Assembly: GCA_039814715.1 (NCBI GenBank)
Contig: JBCCAR010000011.1
Location: forward strand, 1 to 64,000
Source of the DNA: CAKZYD01 sp039814715
Lineage (GTDB): Bacteria; Pseudomonadota; Alphaproteobacteria; Sphingomonadales; CAKZYD01
Direction of reading: 5' to 3'
DNA length: 64,000 nucleotides
Shown one piece after another: positions 17,603 through 26,424 of this stretch. The position numbers and the translations under genes were made by a program. The notes under the pieces were generated by a model, which was not told the DNA's origin, made no database searches, and saw only the letters and a program-made list of their open reading frames with translations. Numbering within the stretch: the first letter of the stretch is position 1; each line of letters begins with the position of its first letter.

Positions 17603-18481
17603 ATGGCAATCGATCAAGCGCTGCACACTGATAGCGCAGCGCTGCTGATGTGCTCGCCGGACTATTTTGATGTGACGTACCAGATTAACCCCTGGATGGA
17701 CCTAAGGGGTTGGAACGACCACCGCGATGCATGGCGCGCCCGGGCAATGGTGCAATGGGGCACGTTAAAAGCGATCTACGAGCGTCTGGGTCACACGGTC
17801 CATACCATTGAGCCAGCCCACGGGCAGCCAGACATGGTCTTCATGGCCAACTGTGCGACAGTCCTGAACGGTAAAGCGCTGATGGCTCATTTCCGCTATC
17901 CAGAACGCCAGGGTGAAGAACCGTTCTACCGCCATTATTATCAATCCTTGAAAACCAGCGGGCTGGTGAAAGATATGGCGTTTCTGCCAGCGGGCATGGT
18001 GTTTGAAGGCTGCGGCGACACGCTCTGGGACTCGTCCCGCAACATGATGTGGGTGGGATATTCCCAGCGGACAGCGCAGGCCGCGCCAGCGGAGGTTTCC
18101 AAAGCCTTTGATATAAGGGCGGTCGCGCTCGAAATGGTGGAGGAACGCTTTTACCATTTAGATGTCGCCTTAATGCCACTCAGCGGGGGCGAGGTGGTCT
18201 ACCTGCCCCAGGCGTTTAACGCAGACGGCTTAGAGACTATCCACGCGCATGTGCCAGCACATTTGCGCATTGAGGCCAATGAGGAAGATGCTTCGCTTTT
18301 CGCCGTCAATTTAGTGAATTTGGGCGGCGATATCGTTTTGAGCGGAGCCTCTGACACGCTGCGTCAACGCCTGGAGCAGGCCGGATACCGCTTGCATTTT
18401 GTTGACACATCCGCCTTTCAAATGGGCGGCGGATCGGTGTTTTGCTTAACGCAGCGGCTGGACAATACTAGCCGGTCTTAA
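17603..18481 (+). CDS. Arginine dihydrolase-like guanidino hydrolase
   Basis: A 292-residue single-domain member of the arginine-deiminase/amidinotransferase superfamily. The N terminus MCSPDYFDVTYQINPWM and the segment ERQGEEPFY resemble the catalytic domain of cyanobacterial arginine dihydrolase (AgrE/ArgZ). Candidate catalytic residues are E135 and D139 in FEGCGDTLW, H185 in HLD, and C281 near the C terminus in GGGSVFCLTQ. N83 in FMANCATV sits where arginine dihydrolases carry a conserved Asn. The expected reaction is arginine to ornithine, CO2 and two ammonia; deiminase or DDAH activity cannot be excluded. The start at 17603 follows AGGTGG; it abuts a convergent gene one base from its stop. 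Confidence 0.8.
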   Translation: MAIDQALHTDSAALLMCSPDYFDVTYQINPWMDLRGWNDHRDAWRARAMVQWGTLKAIYERLGHTVHTIEPAHGQPDMVFMANCATVLNGKALMAHFRYPERQGEEPFYRHYYQSLKTSGLVKDMAFLPAGMVFEGCGDTLWDSSRNMMWVGYSQRTAQAAPAEVSKAFDIRAVALEMVEERFYHLDVALMPLSGGEVVYLPQAFNADGLETIHAHVPAHLRIEANEEDASLFAVNLVNLGGDIVLSGASDTLRQRLEQAGYRLHFVDTSAFQMGGGSVFCLTQRLDNTSRS

Positions 18482-18482
18482 C

Positions 18483-19301
18483 TCAGCGCGGGCGCAGCTT
18501 GCGGACGATTTGGCCCGTGCGGCTGATGCCTTCAATCACGCGCTGCTCTGCTTCCATCACTTGATCATCATTTACAGGCGATTGGCTGACGCACAAATCG
18601 CGGATGAACAAGGTATCGCGGCTCACATTATCCAGGAAATAAGCAATAAACGGCTGCGACATCTCAAGGCCAGATTGCGGCATACTGGTTGCCAGTTCTT
18701 CGCGCCACCAAGAGATCGCGGCTTTTAGGCGGCCTTTGTGAGAGGGACCTTTCGCATCATCCAGCCAGTCCGAGTTATGGAGCTCTTCCAGTTCATCGAG
18801 GCGGATTTGCAAGGCAGCAATATTAGCCTCAGACTGTTCCGCTGCTTGCGGCGGCAGCCCTGGAATCAGCTCCGTGAAACGAAGGGCGAGAAGGGCTGCG
18901 AAAACGCTAAGCAGCAAAAACTGGAGAATAATGAAGATAAAGCTGGATTTACCCGCTTGCATGGATTCAGCCATCAGCACAAGCAACGTCGCTGACAAGA
19001 CAGCATAGAGCACAGCGGCCATGGTCGAGCCGCTTTTAAAATTCAACCGACTATTGAGCGAGAGCGGACTTTCTACCCGCGAGCCAAGACGGATGGAATA
19101 GACAGCCCACACCATCAAGACGAGCAACATAAGCCAGATCACACAGGCCCAGAACGTCATTGGCGCCAGTACGGGGCCATAAACATAGGTAAAGCCAAGG
19201 CTGAGACATCCCAAGACGATGAGGCAGATCAAACTGCCATAAACAAACAATCGCCGATGGACGCTAGACAGCTGGTCTGCATTAAACACACTGGTTGTCA
19301 T
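18483..19301 (-). CDS. Membrane protein of unknown function
   Basis: A 272-residue protein not recognised as a known family. About four transmembrane segments occupy residues 18-140: LFVYGSLICLIVLGCLSLGF, a second near 50, a third around 95-115 and a fourth around 125-145. A soluble C-terminal part of about 120 residues follows, with a heptad-like stretch (AALQIRLDELEELHN) and an acidic/basic tail. The start at 19301 has AAGGGG upstream; the open frame reaches 19415. It is transcribed toward the arginine module, with stops one base apart. No enzyme motif is visible. Confidence 0.75.
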   Translation of the reverse strand: MTTSVFNADQLSSVHRRLFVYGSLICLIVLGCLSLGFTYVYGPVLAPMTFWACVIWLMLLVLMVWAVYSIRLGSRVESPLSLNSRLNFKSGSTMAAVLYAVLSATLLVLMAESMQAGKSSFIFIILQFLLLSVFAALLALRFTELIPGLPPQAAEQSEANIAALQIRLDELEELHNSDWLDDAKGPSHKGRLKAAISWWREELATSMPQSGLEMSQPFIAYFLDNVSRDTLFIRDLCVSQSPVNDDQVMEAEQRVIEGISRTGQIVRKLRPR

Positions 19302-19497
19302 GAAAACCCCTTCGCGCGGCTTTGCCAAATCGGCAATACCCGCTCTTAACCTTAATCCTTTCGCTAAAGCCTTACGCAAAAACCCTTTATTATTTATGTA
19401 CGCTTCGTGACGCAACCGCTACGGCTTTTCGCCATCCAGCGGTGCGGGGGCTGCGTATAGATATGTGTTGCAACCTAACTTAAGAGGAAATCCCCCT

Positions 19498-20067
19498 ATG
19501 CTGAAACTTGCGTTTACCGCGCTTGCCTGCGCTGGCGCGCTGCTAACGGCGCCCTGTTCTTTCGCTGAGGATAACACCATGACTGACAAAACCGCCCATG
19601 ACTTCAGCTTTAAAACGATTGATGGCGGCGAGCTGCCATTGGCTGATTATGCTGGTAAAGCAGTTTTAGTGGTCAATACCGCCTCTAAATGCGGGTTTAC
19701 GCCTCAATATGACGGGCTGCAAACGCTCTGGGAAAAGCGCAAGGAGGATGGGCTCGTCGTTCTAGGGGTCCCCTCCAATGACTTCGGCCGGCAAGAGCCG
19801 GGCAGCGAAAGCGAGATTAAAGAGTTCTGCGAAGTGCGCTTTGGGGTCAATTTCCCAATGACAGAAAAAGAAGTTGTTAAAGGCAAAGACGCGCACCCCT
19901 TCTATCAGTGGGCAAAACAAGCCTATGGGAATGCTGCGGCGCCCGGCTGGAACTTCCATAAGATCCTCGTCGGCCCAGATGGCAATGTGGTTGCCGCGTA
20001 TCCGTCGGGTACAACGCCGTCTGATCGCGGGCTGAATACCGATATTTCAAACGCGCTTGCTGGCTAG
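19498..20067 (+). CDS. Glutathione peroxidase family protein, exported form
   Basis: A 189-residue thiol peroxidase of the glutathione-peroxidase fold. The active Cys is C65 in NTASKCGFTPQY; the partner Gln lies in VPSNDFGRQEPG and the Trp in WNFHKILV. It is a cysteine, not selenocysteine, enzyme and probably reduces hydroperoxides with thioredoxin or glutathione. The first 23 residues (MLKLAFTALACAGALLTAPCSFA) look like a signal peptide, sending it to the periplasm. An internal ATG at 19579, with its own GAGGA seven bases before it, would give a leaderless cytosolic form of normal GPx length. The stop overlaps the convergent photolyase-like stop. Confidence 0.9.
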   Translation: MLKLAFTALACAGALLTAPCSFAEDNTMTDKTAHDFSFKTIDGGELPLADYAGKAVLVVNTASKCGFTPQYDGLQTLWEKRKEDGLVVLGVPSNDFGRQEPGSESEIKEFCEVRFGVNFPMTEKEVVKGKDAHPFYQWAKQAYGNAAAPGWNFHKILVGPDGNVVAAYPSGTTPSDRGLNTDISNALAG

Positions 20068-21230
20068 CGAAGGCCCAGCGCGTCAAGCGCTTTCGGGATC
20101 GCGCTTTTGAATTTGAAAAACCCTTTGGTCGCAAACGGCCAAAGAAAGCCATCGATGGGGCGGATGATCCAGTGGATCGCCGCCCTATGTTTTTCTGCCA
20201 TATCGCGAAACGGGCCAGTGGGCGCATATGACGCATAAAGCGGCAAGTCTCGCGCCAGCGCCTCAGGAGAACTGCGCTCAACTGGACAGGCGAAATGGGC
20301 CGCAGCGCGGGCCGCCGTGTCGTCCAGAGCGCCTTGCGTAAAGGCGGCAGCAGCCTGCGATAGCGGCTGGCGCCCGCGCTGCGTAGGCGCGGCTTGCACA
20401 TAGACTTTCGCTGGGGCACGCGGCAAAGCGAGTGTCTCAAAAGCGCAATCATCTTCATGCAACAACAGCGCATAATCACCGCCCGGCAGCGCAGCACTGA
20501 TCGGCATGTCGCCAGCTGGCGGGTTTTCCAGCCCAGCCACAGCAGGCGCCTGGACGGCCAGGGACGCAGCCTCAGGCGCAAAGCGTCCTTTGGTGAATTT
20601 TTCGATATTGGACGGGCGGGCCAGGTACGTCTTCCCGCTTGTTTGTAGGCCCGCGACCCAGCGCCAAGACAGCGTGTTAGAGGCCGCGTCCCCATCCATA
20701 AGGTGCGTTAAGAAAAAGTCTGCACCAAGCTCCCACGGCAGCCCAAGCGTGAAAATCCAGATGCTGGCAAACCACATGCGGGCGTGGTTGTGTAGGTAGC
20801 CGTGCTCGGCCAGCTCCTGCGCCCAAGCATCAAAGCAGTCTATGCTGGTATTGCCTGCAATAGCCTCATCATAGGCTGCGCGCACAGCGCGGTCTTTGCC
20901 AAGCACGGTAAACCAATCGTCGCGGGCCACTTGATACTGCGCCCAAACACTTGGCCGCAGCTCCAGCCAGCCTTTCCAATAGGTGCGCCAGAAGACCTCC
21001 TGCAGAAATTTCTCCCCCGCATCAAAGCTATGCGCTGACAGCGCAGTGCGCGCGAGCTCTTCTTCGGTGATCAGCCGGTGGCGCACATGCGGCGACAGGG
21101 CTGAGACATTGCTGCGATCGGCGGGCCCAAAGTCATAGTTCCGCGTGTCAGTGTAGCGCCGGCCCATCGCAGGCGCGAAGGCAGCCGCGCGCGCCAAGGC
21201 GGCCTTTCTTGTGGGCGGAAAACCAATCAT
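20064..21230 (-). CDS. Photolyase/cryptochrome-like FAD-binding protein lacking antenna domain
   Basis: A 388-residue protein whose first 220 or so residues match the helical FAD-binding domain of DNA photolyases and cryptochromes: SNVSALSPHVRHRLI, KFLQEVFWRTYWKGWLELR, HNHARMWFASIWI and DGDAASNTLSWRWVAG. The usual N-terminal Rossmann domain (about 130 residues, binding the antenna chromophore) is missing; the protein starts directly in the linker region. The last 170 residues are not recognisable as a photolyase part. Whether it repairs DNA or acts as a light or redox sensor cannot be told. The Pmp3-like gene lies 7 bases upstream in the same direction. Confidence 0.85.
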   Translation of the reverse strand: MIGFPPTRKAALARAAAFAPAMGRRYTDTRNYDFGPADRSNVSALSPHVRHRLITEEELARTALSAHSFDAGEKFLQEVFWRTYWKGWLELRPSVWAQYQVARDDWFTVLGKDRAVRAAYDEAIAGNTSIDCFDAWAQELAEHGYLHNHARMWFASIWIFTLGLPWELGADFFLTHLMDGDAASNTLSWRWVAGLQTSGKTYLARPSNIEKFTKGRFAPEAASLAVQAPAVAGLENPPAGDMPISAALPGGDYALLLHEDDCAFETLALPRAPAKVYVQAAPTQRGRQPLSQAAAAFTQGALDDTAARAAAHFACPVERSSPEALARDLPLYASYAPTGPFRDMAEKHRAAIHWIIRPIDGFLWPFATKGFFKFKSAIPKALDALGLR

Positions 21231-21237
21231 GTGAGCG

Positions 21238-21399
21238 TCAGGAGCGCTTGGCGATCAGCCACACAGCATGCACGATGCCAGGGATATAGCCGAGCAGCGT
21301 CAGCAGGATATTCAGCCAGAAATGAAGCCCGATACCAACAGTTAAAAACGCGCCTAGCGGCGGCAGCAAAATGGCAAATATAATGCGGATAATATCCAT
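21238..21399 (-). CDS. Pmp3/YqaE-family small membrane protein
   Basis: A 53-residue protein beginning MDIIRIIFAILLPPLGAFL and ending in IVHAVWLIAKRS. Two hydrophobic helices with the LPPLG motif in the first and GYIPGIVHA in the second are diagnostic of the Pmp3/YqaE/UPF0057 family, inner-membrane proteolipids tied to cation and membrane-potential stress. It is only 54 codons long. AAGG lies about ten bases before the ATG. The stop is 7 bases from the start of the photolyase-like gene, so the two probably share a transcript. Confidence 0.93.
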   Translation of the reverse strand: MDIIRIIFAILLPPLGAFLTVGIGLHFWLNILLTLLGYIPGIVHAVWLIAKRS

Positions 21400-21478
21400 G
21401 GAGGGGGGACCTTTTTTCTCATTTGTTGTCGCCTACCCCATATGGCTCTGACCGTGCTGGGTTCAATTAAAACGACCA

Positions 21479-21511
21479 AAAACGCTTCGAAGCGGCAAAT
21501 CGAAGCGTTTT
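21479..21511. promoter_or_regulatory. Perfect 12-bp inverted repeat upstream of dnaN
   Basis: AAAACGCTTCGA (21479-21490) and TCGAAGCGTTTT (21500-21511) are exact reverse complements around a nine-base loop. It lies in the 226-bp region between the leftward pmp3-like gene and rightward dnaN, so there is no upstream gene for it to terminate in either direction. It could be an operator, a leader hairpin of the dnaN transcript, or a terminator for an unseen short transcript. No DnaA boxes were seen around it. Confidence 0.6.
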
Positions 21512-21625
21512 CCTGTCATAACAGGCGTGAAAAGCCTAGCAAGCGCCATAGGCCTTGCTTATGGTACACGTCCTCTTTTGTCAGGGGCAAGGAACGATCA
21601 ACAGTTTAGAAAGCCAGGCGGTTTT

Positions 21626-22741
21626 ATGAAGCTTGCTATCGAGCGCAGCGCGCTGCTTCGCGGATTAGGCCACGTCCAATCCGTCGTGGAACGACGCAAT
21701 ACCATCCCCATTTTGTCCAACATTCTGCTTGAGGCGGATGGCAATCAGCTTAGGCTCACAGCGACGGATTTAGAGCTCTCCATGGTCGAGACGCTGCAGG
21801 CCAGCGTCTCCCAGCCTGGCGCGACCACATTGCAAGCCGTCACCTTTTACGAGATTGTGCGCAAACTGCCCGATGGCGCGCAAATCGAGCTAGCAAGCGA
21901 AGATGCAACCTCCATGGCGATCTCCGCCGGTCGGTCAAATTTTAAGCTCGCCTGCCTGCCGCGGGAAGATTTCCCCGTTATGACCGATGGAGAAATGCCC
22001 CATCAGTTTTCCATGGGCGCGGAAACGCTCAAGCGGCTGATCGACACAACCCGCTTTGCCATGTCGACGGAAGAAACCCGCCATTACCTCAACGGCATCT
22101 ACGTTCACATCGCTGAAGAAGAAGGCCAGCGCGTTTTACGCGCCGTCTCCACCGATGGACACCGGCTGGCTAAAGTCGATATGGCCACCCCGCCCGGCGC
22201 GGAAGAGATACCAAGCGTCATCATTCCGCGCAAAGCGGTAGGCGAGATCGCGAAAATGGCCGATACCGGCGAAGAAACCATCCAAATCGGCCTCTCGGAA
22301 GCAAAAATTCGTGTGAGCGCAGGCGCCGCGACGCTCACATCAAAACTGATTGATGCCAGCTATCCCGATTATCAGCGGGTGATCCCCAAAGGCAATGACC
22401 GCCTGCTCACTGTTGGCCGCGATGAGATCTTAGCCGGGGTTGAGCGCGTGGCAACGCTCGCCAGCGATAAAACACGCGCGGTTAAGTTCCACTTAGATGG
22501 CAACATGCTCGAGCTGCTGGTCTCTAACCCAGAAGCAGGCTCCGCGAAGGAAGAGTTAGAAGTTGAATTTGGTGGCGACCCGCTCGAAGTCGGCTTTAAC
22601 TCGCGCTATTTGACGGACATATTAAGCCAGGTAGGCGGCGACAGCATAGAAATCCGCTTTGCCGACGCCAATGCGCCTACGTTAATGCGCGACCCAACCG
22701 ATGACGGCGTCCTCTTTGTCCTTATGCCAATGCGAGTGTGA
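21626..22741 (+). CDS. dnaN: DNA polymerase III beta clamp
   Basis: A 371-residue sliding clamp that tethers replicative polymerase to DNA as a ring-shaped dimer. The three repeated clamp domains are visible in order: MKLAIERSALLRGLGHVQSVVERRNTIPIL, then FKLACLPREDFPVM with FAMSTEETRHYLNG, and the end LMPMRV. The start at 21626 is the ATG that begins the family sequence; upstream in-frame residues are not clamp-like. The stop overlaps the recF GTG start. dnaA is not upstream, as in many alphaproteobacteria. Confidence 0.97.
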   Translation: MKLAIERSALLRGLGHVQSVVERRNTIPILSNILLEADGNQLRLTATDLELSMVETLQASVSQPGATTLQAVTFYEIVRKLPDGAQIELASEDATSMAISAGRSNFKLACLPREDFPVMTDGEMPHQFSMGAETLKRLIDTTRFAMSTEETRHYLNGIYVHIAEEEGQRVLRAVSTDGHRLAKVDMATPPGAEEIPSVIIPRKAVGEIAKMADTGEETIQIGLSEAKIRVSAGAATLTSKLIDASYPDYQRVIPKGNDRLLTVGRDEILAGVERVATLASDKTRAVKFHLDGNMLELLVSNPEAGSAKEELEVEFGGDPLEVGFNSRYLTDILSQVGGDSIEIRFADANAPTLMRDPTDDGVLFVLMPMRV

Positions 22742-23907
22742 CACAGCAGACTATTGTCACGCCGTGCGCGCCACGCTTCGGCATTACGCGGCTTTCCCTT
22801 AACCAGTTTCGCACCTACGCCTCAGCGCGCGTGGAATTGGACACGCGGCCTGCTGTCCTCATTGGCCCCAACGGCATCGGCAAGACCAATGTGCTTGAAG
22901 CGATCAGCTTTTTAGGCTCTGGCCGCGGCCTTCGGTCAGCAACACTGCAGCAGCCTTGCCGACTGCCGGAGGAACAAGCCTGGGCTGTGTCTGCGCAAAT
23001 CACAGCCGATGACGCGCTTTTGGCCGATATTGGCGTGGGGCTAGACCCCGCCAGCAGGGCCAAACGCATCGTGCGCATTAACGGCGCGCCTGCGTCAGGG
23101 CCTTTGGCGGTGACAGACTATCTCAGCCTCTCTTGGCTCACGCCGACCATGGACAGGCTGTTTTTGGAAGGCACAAGTGGGCGCCGCCGGTTTTTAGACC
23201 GCATGGTCCTCGCCCTTCACCCAGCGCACGCGGGCCAAGTGAACGCCTATGAAAAAGCGATGCGCCAGCGTAACGCGCTGCTGAGCGAGGACAGGCCCGC
23301 TGACCCCGCCTGGCTAAGCGCCATCGAGAACCAGATGGCGGAATTTGGCGCTGCCATTGCGGCCGCACGCCTTGAACTCCTAAGCCAGCTGAGCGAAGCC
23401 ATCGCCGCGCAGCCCGCTAGCGCCTTTCCAAAAGCGCAGGTGGCGCTGGAGGGCGCGGCAGAAACAGCCCTGCAAACGCAGAGCGCAAGCACAGTGGAAT
23501 CCATGCTGATTGATCTATGGGCTGGCATGCGATCACGCGATAGTGCCGCTGGCCGGACCTTGGAAGGACCGCACCGCACGGACCTCATTGTTCGCCATAG
23601 CGAAAAGGATCAGCCAGCAGACCAATGCTCCACTGGTGAACAAAAAGCGCTGCTGGTGGGGCTGATTTTAGCCCATGCGCAAATGATCGAAACGCTAACG
23701 GGGCGCGGCCCTATTTTGCTGCTCGATGAAGTGGCCGCGCACCTCGATCCTGAGCGGCGCGGGGCGCTGTTTGACCGGTTGTCACGCCAACATGGCCAAA
23801 GCTGGATCACTGGCACAGACAAAGCCTTTTTTGATGGCTTTGGCGGACGGGCACAAGTGTTTCGAATCGATGACGGAAAGATTGCGCGCGACTCGGAAAA
23901 AGGCTAG
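22738..23907 (+). CDS. recF: DNA replication and repair protein RecF
   Basis: A 389-residue SMC-like ATPase that loads RecA at gapped DNA together with RecO and RecR. Walker A GPNGIGKTN is at about 42-50, the signature STGEQKALLVG at about 295-305 and Walker B ILLLDEVAAHLD at about 320-331. It starts at GTG 22738, overlapping the dnaN stop (GTGA), which indicates translational coupling. It is followed 39 bases later by gyrB. Confidence 0.96.
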   Translation: MTQQTIVTPCAPRFGITRLSLNQFRTYASARVELDTRPAVLIGPNGIGKTNVLEAISFLGSGRGLRSATLQQPCRLPEEQAWAVSAQITADDALLADIGVGLDPASRAKRIVRINGAPASGPLAVTDYLSLSWLTPTMDRLFLEGTSGRRRFLDRMVLALHPAHAGQVNAYEKAMRQRNALLSEDRPADPAWLSAIENQMAEFGAAIAAARLELLSQLSEAIAAQPASAFPKAQVALEGAAETALQTQSASTVESMLIDLWAGMRSRDSAAGRTLEGPHRTDLIVRHSEKDQPADQCSTGEQKALLVGLILAHAQMIETLTGRGPILLLDEVAAHLDPERRGALFDRLSRQHGQSWITGTDKAFFDGFGGRAQVFRIDDGKIARDSEKG

Positions 23908-23946
23908 AAATTACAAATATGTAACAGCCGCAAAGCCGAGTTTTTC

Positions 23947-26400
23947 ATGAGCGATCAAGACGCCTCTCAACCAGAGAATAACGCCGAAGACTACGGCGCT
24001 GATTCTATCAAGGTTCTCAAGGGCTTAGATGCTGTGCGCAAACGCCCGGGCATGTATATCGGCGACACCGAAGATGGCTCGGGCCTTCACCACATGGTGT
24101 TTGAGGTCACCGACAATGCGATTGATGAAAGCCTCGCAGGCCACTGCGACCTCATCCGCGTGATTTTAAACGCGGAAGGGTCCATCACCGTCACCGACAA
24201 TGGCCGCGGTATTCCGGTCGATATTCATGCTGAAGAAGGGGTCTCTGCTGCGCAAGTCATCATGACCCAGCTGCATGCGGGCGGGAAGTTTGATTCCAAC
24301 AGCTACAAAGTCTCTGGCGGCCTCCACGGCGTGGGAGTCTCTGTCGTAAATGCGCTGTCAGAACGCCTCGATATGCGCATTTACCGCGATGACAAAGAAT
24401 ACACCATGACCTTCCGCCACGGCGAACCCGATGCAGACCTAGAAATGGTGGGCGATGCACCAGGCAAATCTGGAACCGAGATCACTTTTTTGCCGTCGCT
24501 AGACACCTTCCCCGCCATTGATTTTGACTTTGCCCGCCTTGAACACCGCTTCCGCGAGCTTGCGTTTTTAAATTCCGGCGTGCGCGTGTTTTTAGAAGAC
24601 CGGCGCGGGGTCGAGCCCAACATTGTAGAGCTCTACTATGAAGGCGGGATCACCGAGTTTGTGAAATATTTGGACCGCAATAAAACCAGCCTTATTGGGG
24701 AGCCCGTGACGGTTGTCGGCGAACGCGACGATATTGGCGTTGAAATCGCCATGCAATGGAACGATAGCTACCACGAAAATGTGCTGTGTTTTACCAACAA
24801 CATCCCCCAGCGCGATGGCGGCACGCATCTGGCTGCCTTCCGCGCGGCGCTCACCCGGACCATCAATAACTACGTGACCTCCAGCGGGCTGGCGAAGAAG
24901 GAGAAAGTCTCCATCTCTGGCGATGATGCGCGCGAAGGGCTCAGCTGTGTGCTCTCGGTTAAAGTCCCGGACCCGAAATTCTCGTCCCAAACCAAAGACA
25001 AGCTGGTCTCCTCCGAAGTGCGCCCGGCGGTGGAAGGGCTCCTTGGCGACAAGCTCAACCAGTGGTTTGAGGAAAACCCCGCCCAAGCGAAAAACGTCGT
25101 GCAAAAAATCGTCGATGCGGCTGTGGCGCGCGAGGCAGCCCGCAAAGCACGCGAGCTCACGCGGCGCAAAGGCGCCTTGGACGTCGCCTCCCTGCCAGGT
25201 AAGCTGGCGGACTGCCAAGAGCGCGATCCGGCCAAATCAGAACTCTTCATCGTTGAGGGCGACAGCGCTGGCGGTTCGGCAAAGCAAGGCCGCAACCGCA
25301 AATATCAAGCCATCCTCCCGCTGCGGGGTAAAATCCTCAACGTGGAGCGCGCGCGCTTTGACAGGATGCTGTCGTCGAACGAAATCGGTACGTTGATTAC
25401 CGCACTTGGCACTGGCATCGGCCGCGATGATTTTGATATTGAGAAACTGCGCTACCATAAAATCGTCATCATGACGGACGCCGACGTCGACGGCGCCCAT
25501 ATTCGCACGCTCTTGCTTACCTTCTTTTACCGGCAAATGCCAGAGCTGGTGGAACGCGGCCATCTCTACATCGCCCAGCCACCACTCTACAAAGTCAGCC
25601 GCGGCAAGTCCGAAGTCTATCTGAAAGATGACCCGGCGATGGACAGCTATTTGATCGATAGCGGTCTTAATGATGCCATCCTGCGCACCGCCAGCGGTGA
25701 CCGCGGAGGAGATGATCTGCGCGATATGCTCACCACCATTCGCCGCATTCGCCTTTTGATGCACTCTATTCCCCCGCGCTACAATCAGCGCCTCATTGAA
25801 GAGCTGGCGCTGGTCGGCGGACTTGATGGCGCCGTGATCGCTGATAAAGACGCGCGCAGCAAAACCGCAGCAGCCGTAGCAGAGAGGCTGAACCGCAAAG
25901 GCTCCCTCATCATCGATGGGGAAGACACCTCTGGCGGCTGGAGCGGACAAGCGGCTGAAACGGGAGGCTATGCGTTCTCGCACGTGCTGCGCGGAGTAAC
26001 AGATCATTATGTTCTCGACACGGCGCTGCTGGGCTCAGGCGAAGCGCGCAAACTTGCCAGCTTGATCACCCCCATCGCAGACGCGTTCCAAGATGTGGCG
26101 ACCTATCAGCGCAAAGACATCGATACCGCCATTTGGGGGCCCATTGGTCTGTTCGATGCTGTCATCGCGGCGGGCCGCAAGGGCATTTCCATGCAGCGCT
26201 ATAAGGGGCTGGGCGAAATGAACCCCGATCAGCTGTGGGAAACCACCCTAGATCCAGACGTGCGAACACTGCTGCAAGTGAAGATTGAGCAAGCAGACAC
26301 GGCAGATGAAATGTTTACCAAGCTCATGGGCGATGTCGTCGAACCACGCCGGGAGTTTATTCAAGACAATGCCTTAAGCGTTGCCAATCTCGATGTTTGA
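23947..26400 (+). CDS. gyrB: DNA gyrase subunit B
   Basis: An 817-residue type IIA topoisomerase ATPase subunit that, with GyrA, introduces negative supercoils. GHKL ATPase marks are EVTDNAIDE, DNGRGIPVD and SGGLHGVGVSVVNALS near 115-125. The TOPRIM domain holds EGDSAGGSAKQGR and the metal aspartates in IMTDADVDGAHIR. The C-terminal part keeps the QRYKGLGEMNPDQLWETT segment used to tell GyrB from ParE. It has the extra TOPRIM insertion of Gram-negative GyrB. It ends the dnaN-recF-gyrB run. Confidence 0.97.
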   Translation: MSDQDASQPENNAEDYGADSIKVLKGLDAVRKRPGMYIGDTEDGSGLHHMVFEVTDNAIDESLAGHCDLIRVILNAEGSITVTDNGRGIPVDIHAEEGVSAAQVIMTQLHAGGKFDSNSYKVSGGLHGVGVSVVNALSERLDMRIYRDDKEYTMTFRHGEPDADLEMVGDAPGKSGTEITFLPSLDTFPAIDFDFARLEHRFRELAFLNSGVRVFLEDRRGVEPNIVELYYEGGITEFVKYLDRNKTSLIGEPVTVVGERDDIGVEIAMQWNDSYHENVLCFTNNIPQRDGGTHLAAFRAALTRTINNYVTSSGLAKKEKVSISGDDAREGLSCVLSVKVPDPKFSSQTKDKLVSSEVRPAVEGLLGDKLNQWFEENPAQAKNVVQKIVDAAVAREAARKARELTRRKGALDVASLPGKLADCQERDPAKSELFIVEGDSAGGSAKQGRNRKYQAILPLRGKILNVERARFDRMLSSNEIGTLITALGTGIGRDDFDIEKLRYHKIVIMTDADVDGAHIRTLLLTFFYRQMPELVERGHLYIAQPPLYKVSRGKSEVYLKDDPAMDSYLIDSGLNDAILRTASGDRGGDDLRDMLTTIRRIRLLMHSIPPRYNQRLIEELALVGGLDGAVIADKDARSKTAAAVAERLNRKGSLIIDGEDTSGGWSGQAAETGGYAFSHVLRGVTDHYVLDTALLGSGEARKLASLITPIADAFQDVATYQRKDIDTAIWGPIGLFDAVIAAGRKGISMQRYKGLGEMNPDQLWETTLDPDVRTLLQVKIEQADTADEMFTKLMGDVVEPRREFIQDNALSVANLDV

Positions 26401-26424
26401 AGCACTTTGCGGTCACTCTAGGCC

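Noticed and set aside
21400..21626. Replication origin next to dnaN
   Set aside because: No TTATCCACA-type DnaA boxes or AT-rich unwinding region seen, and dnaA is absent.
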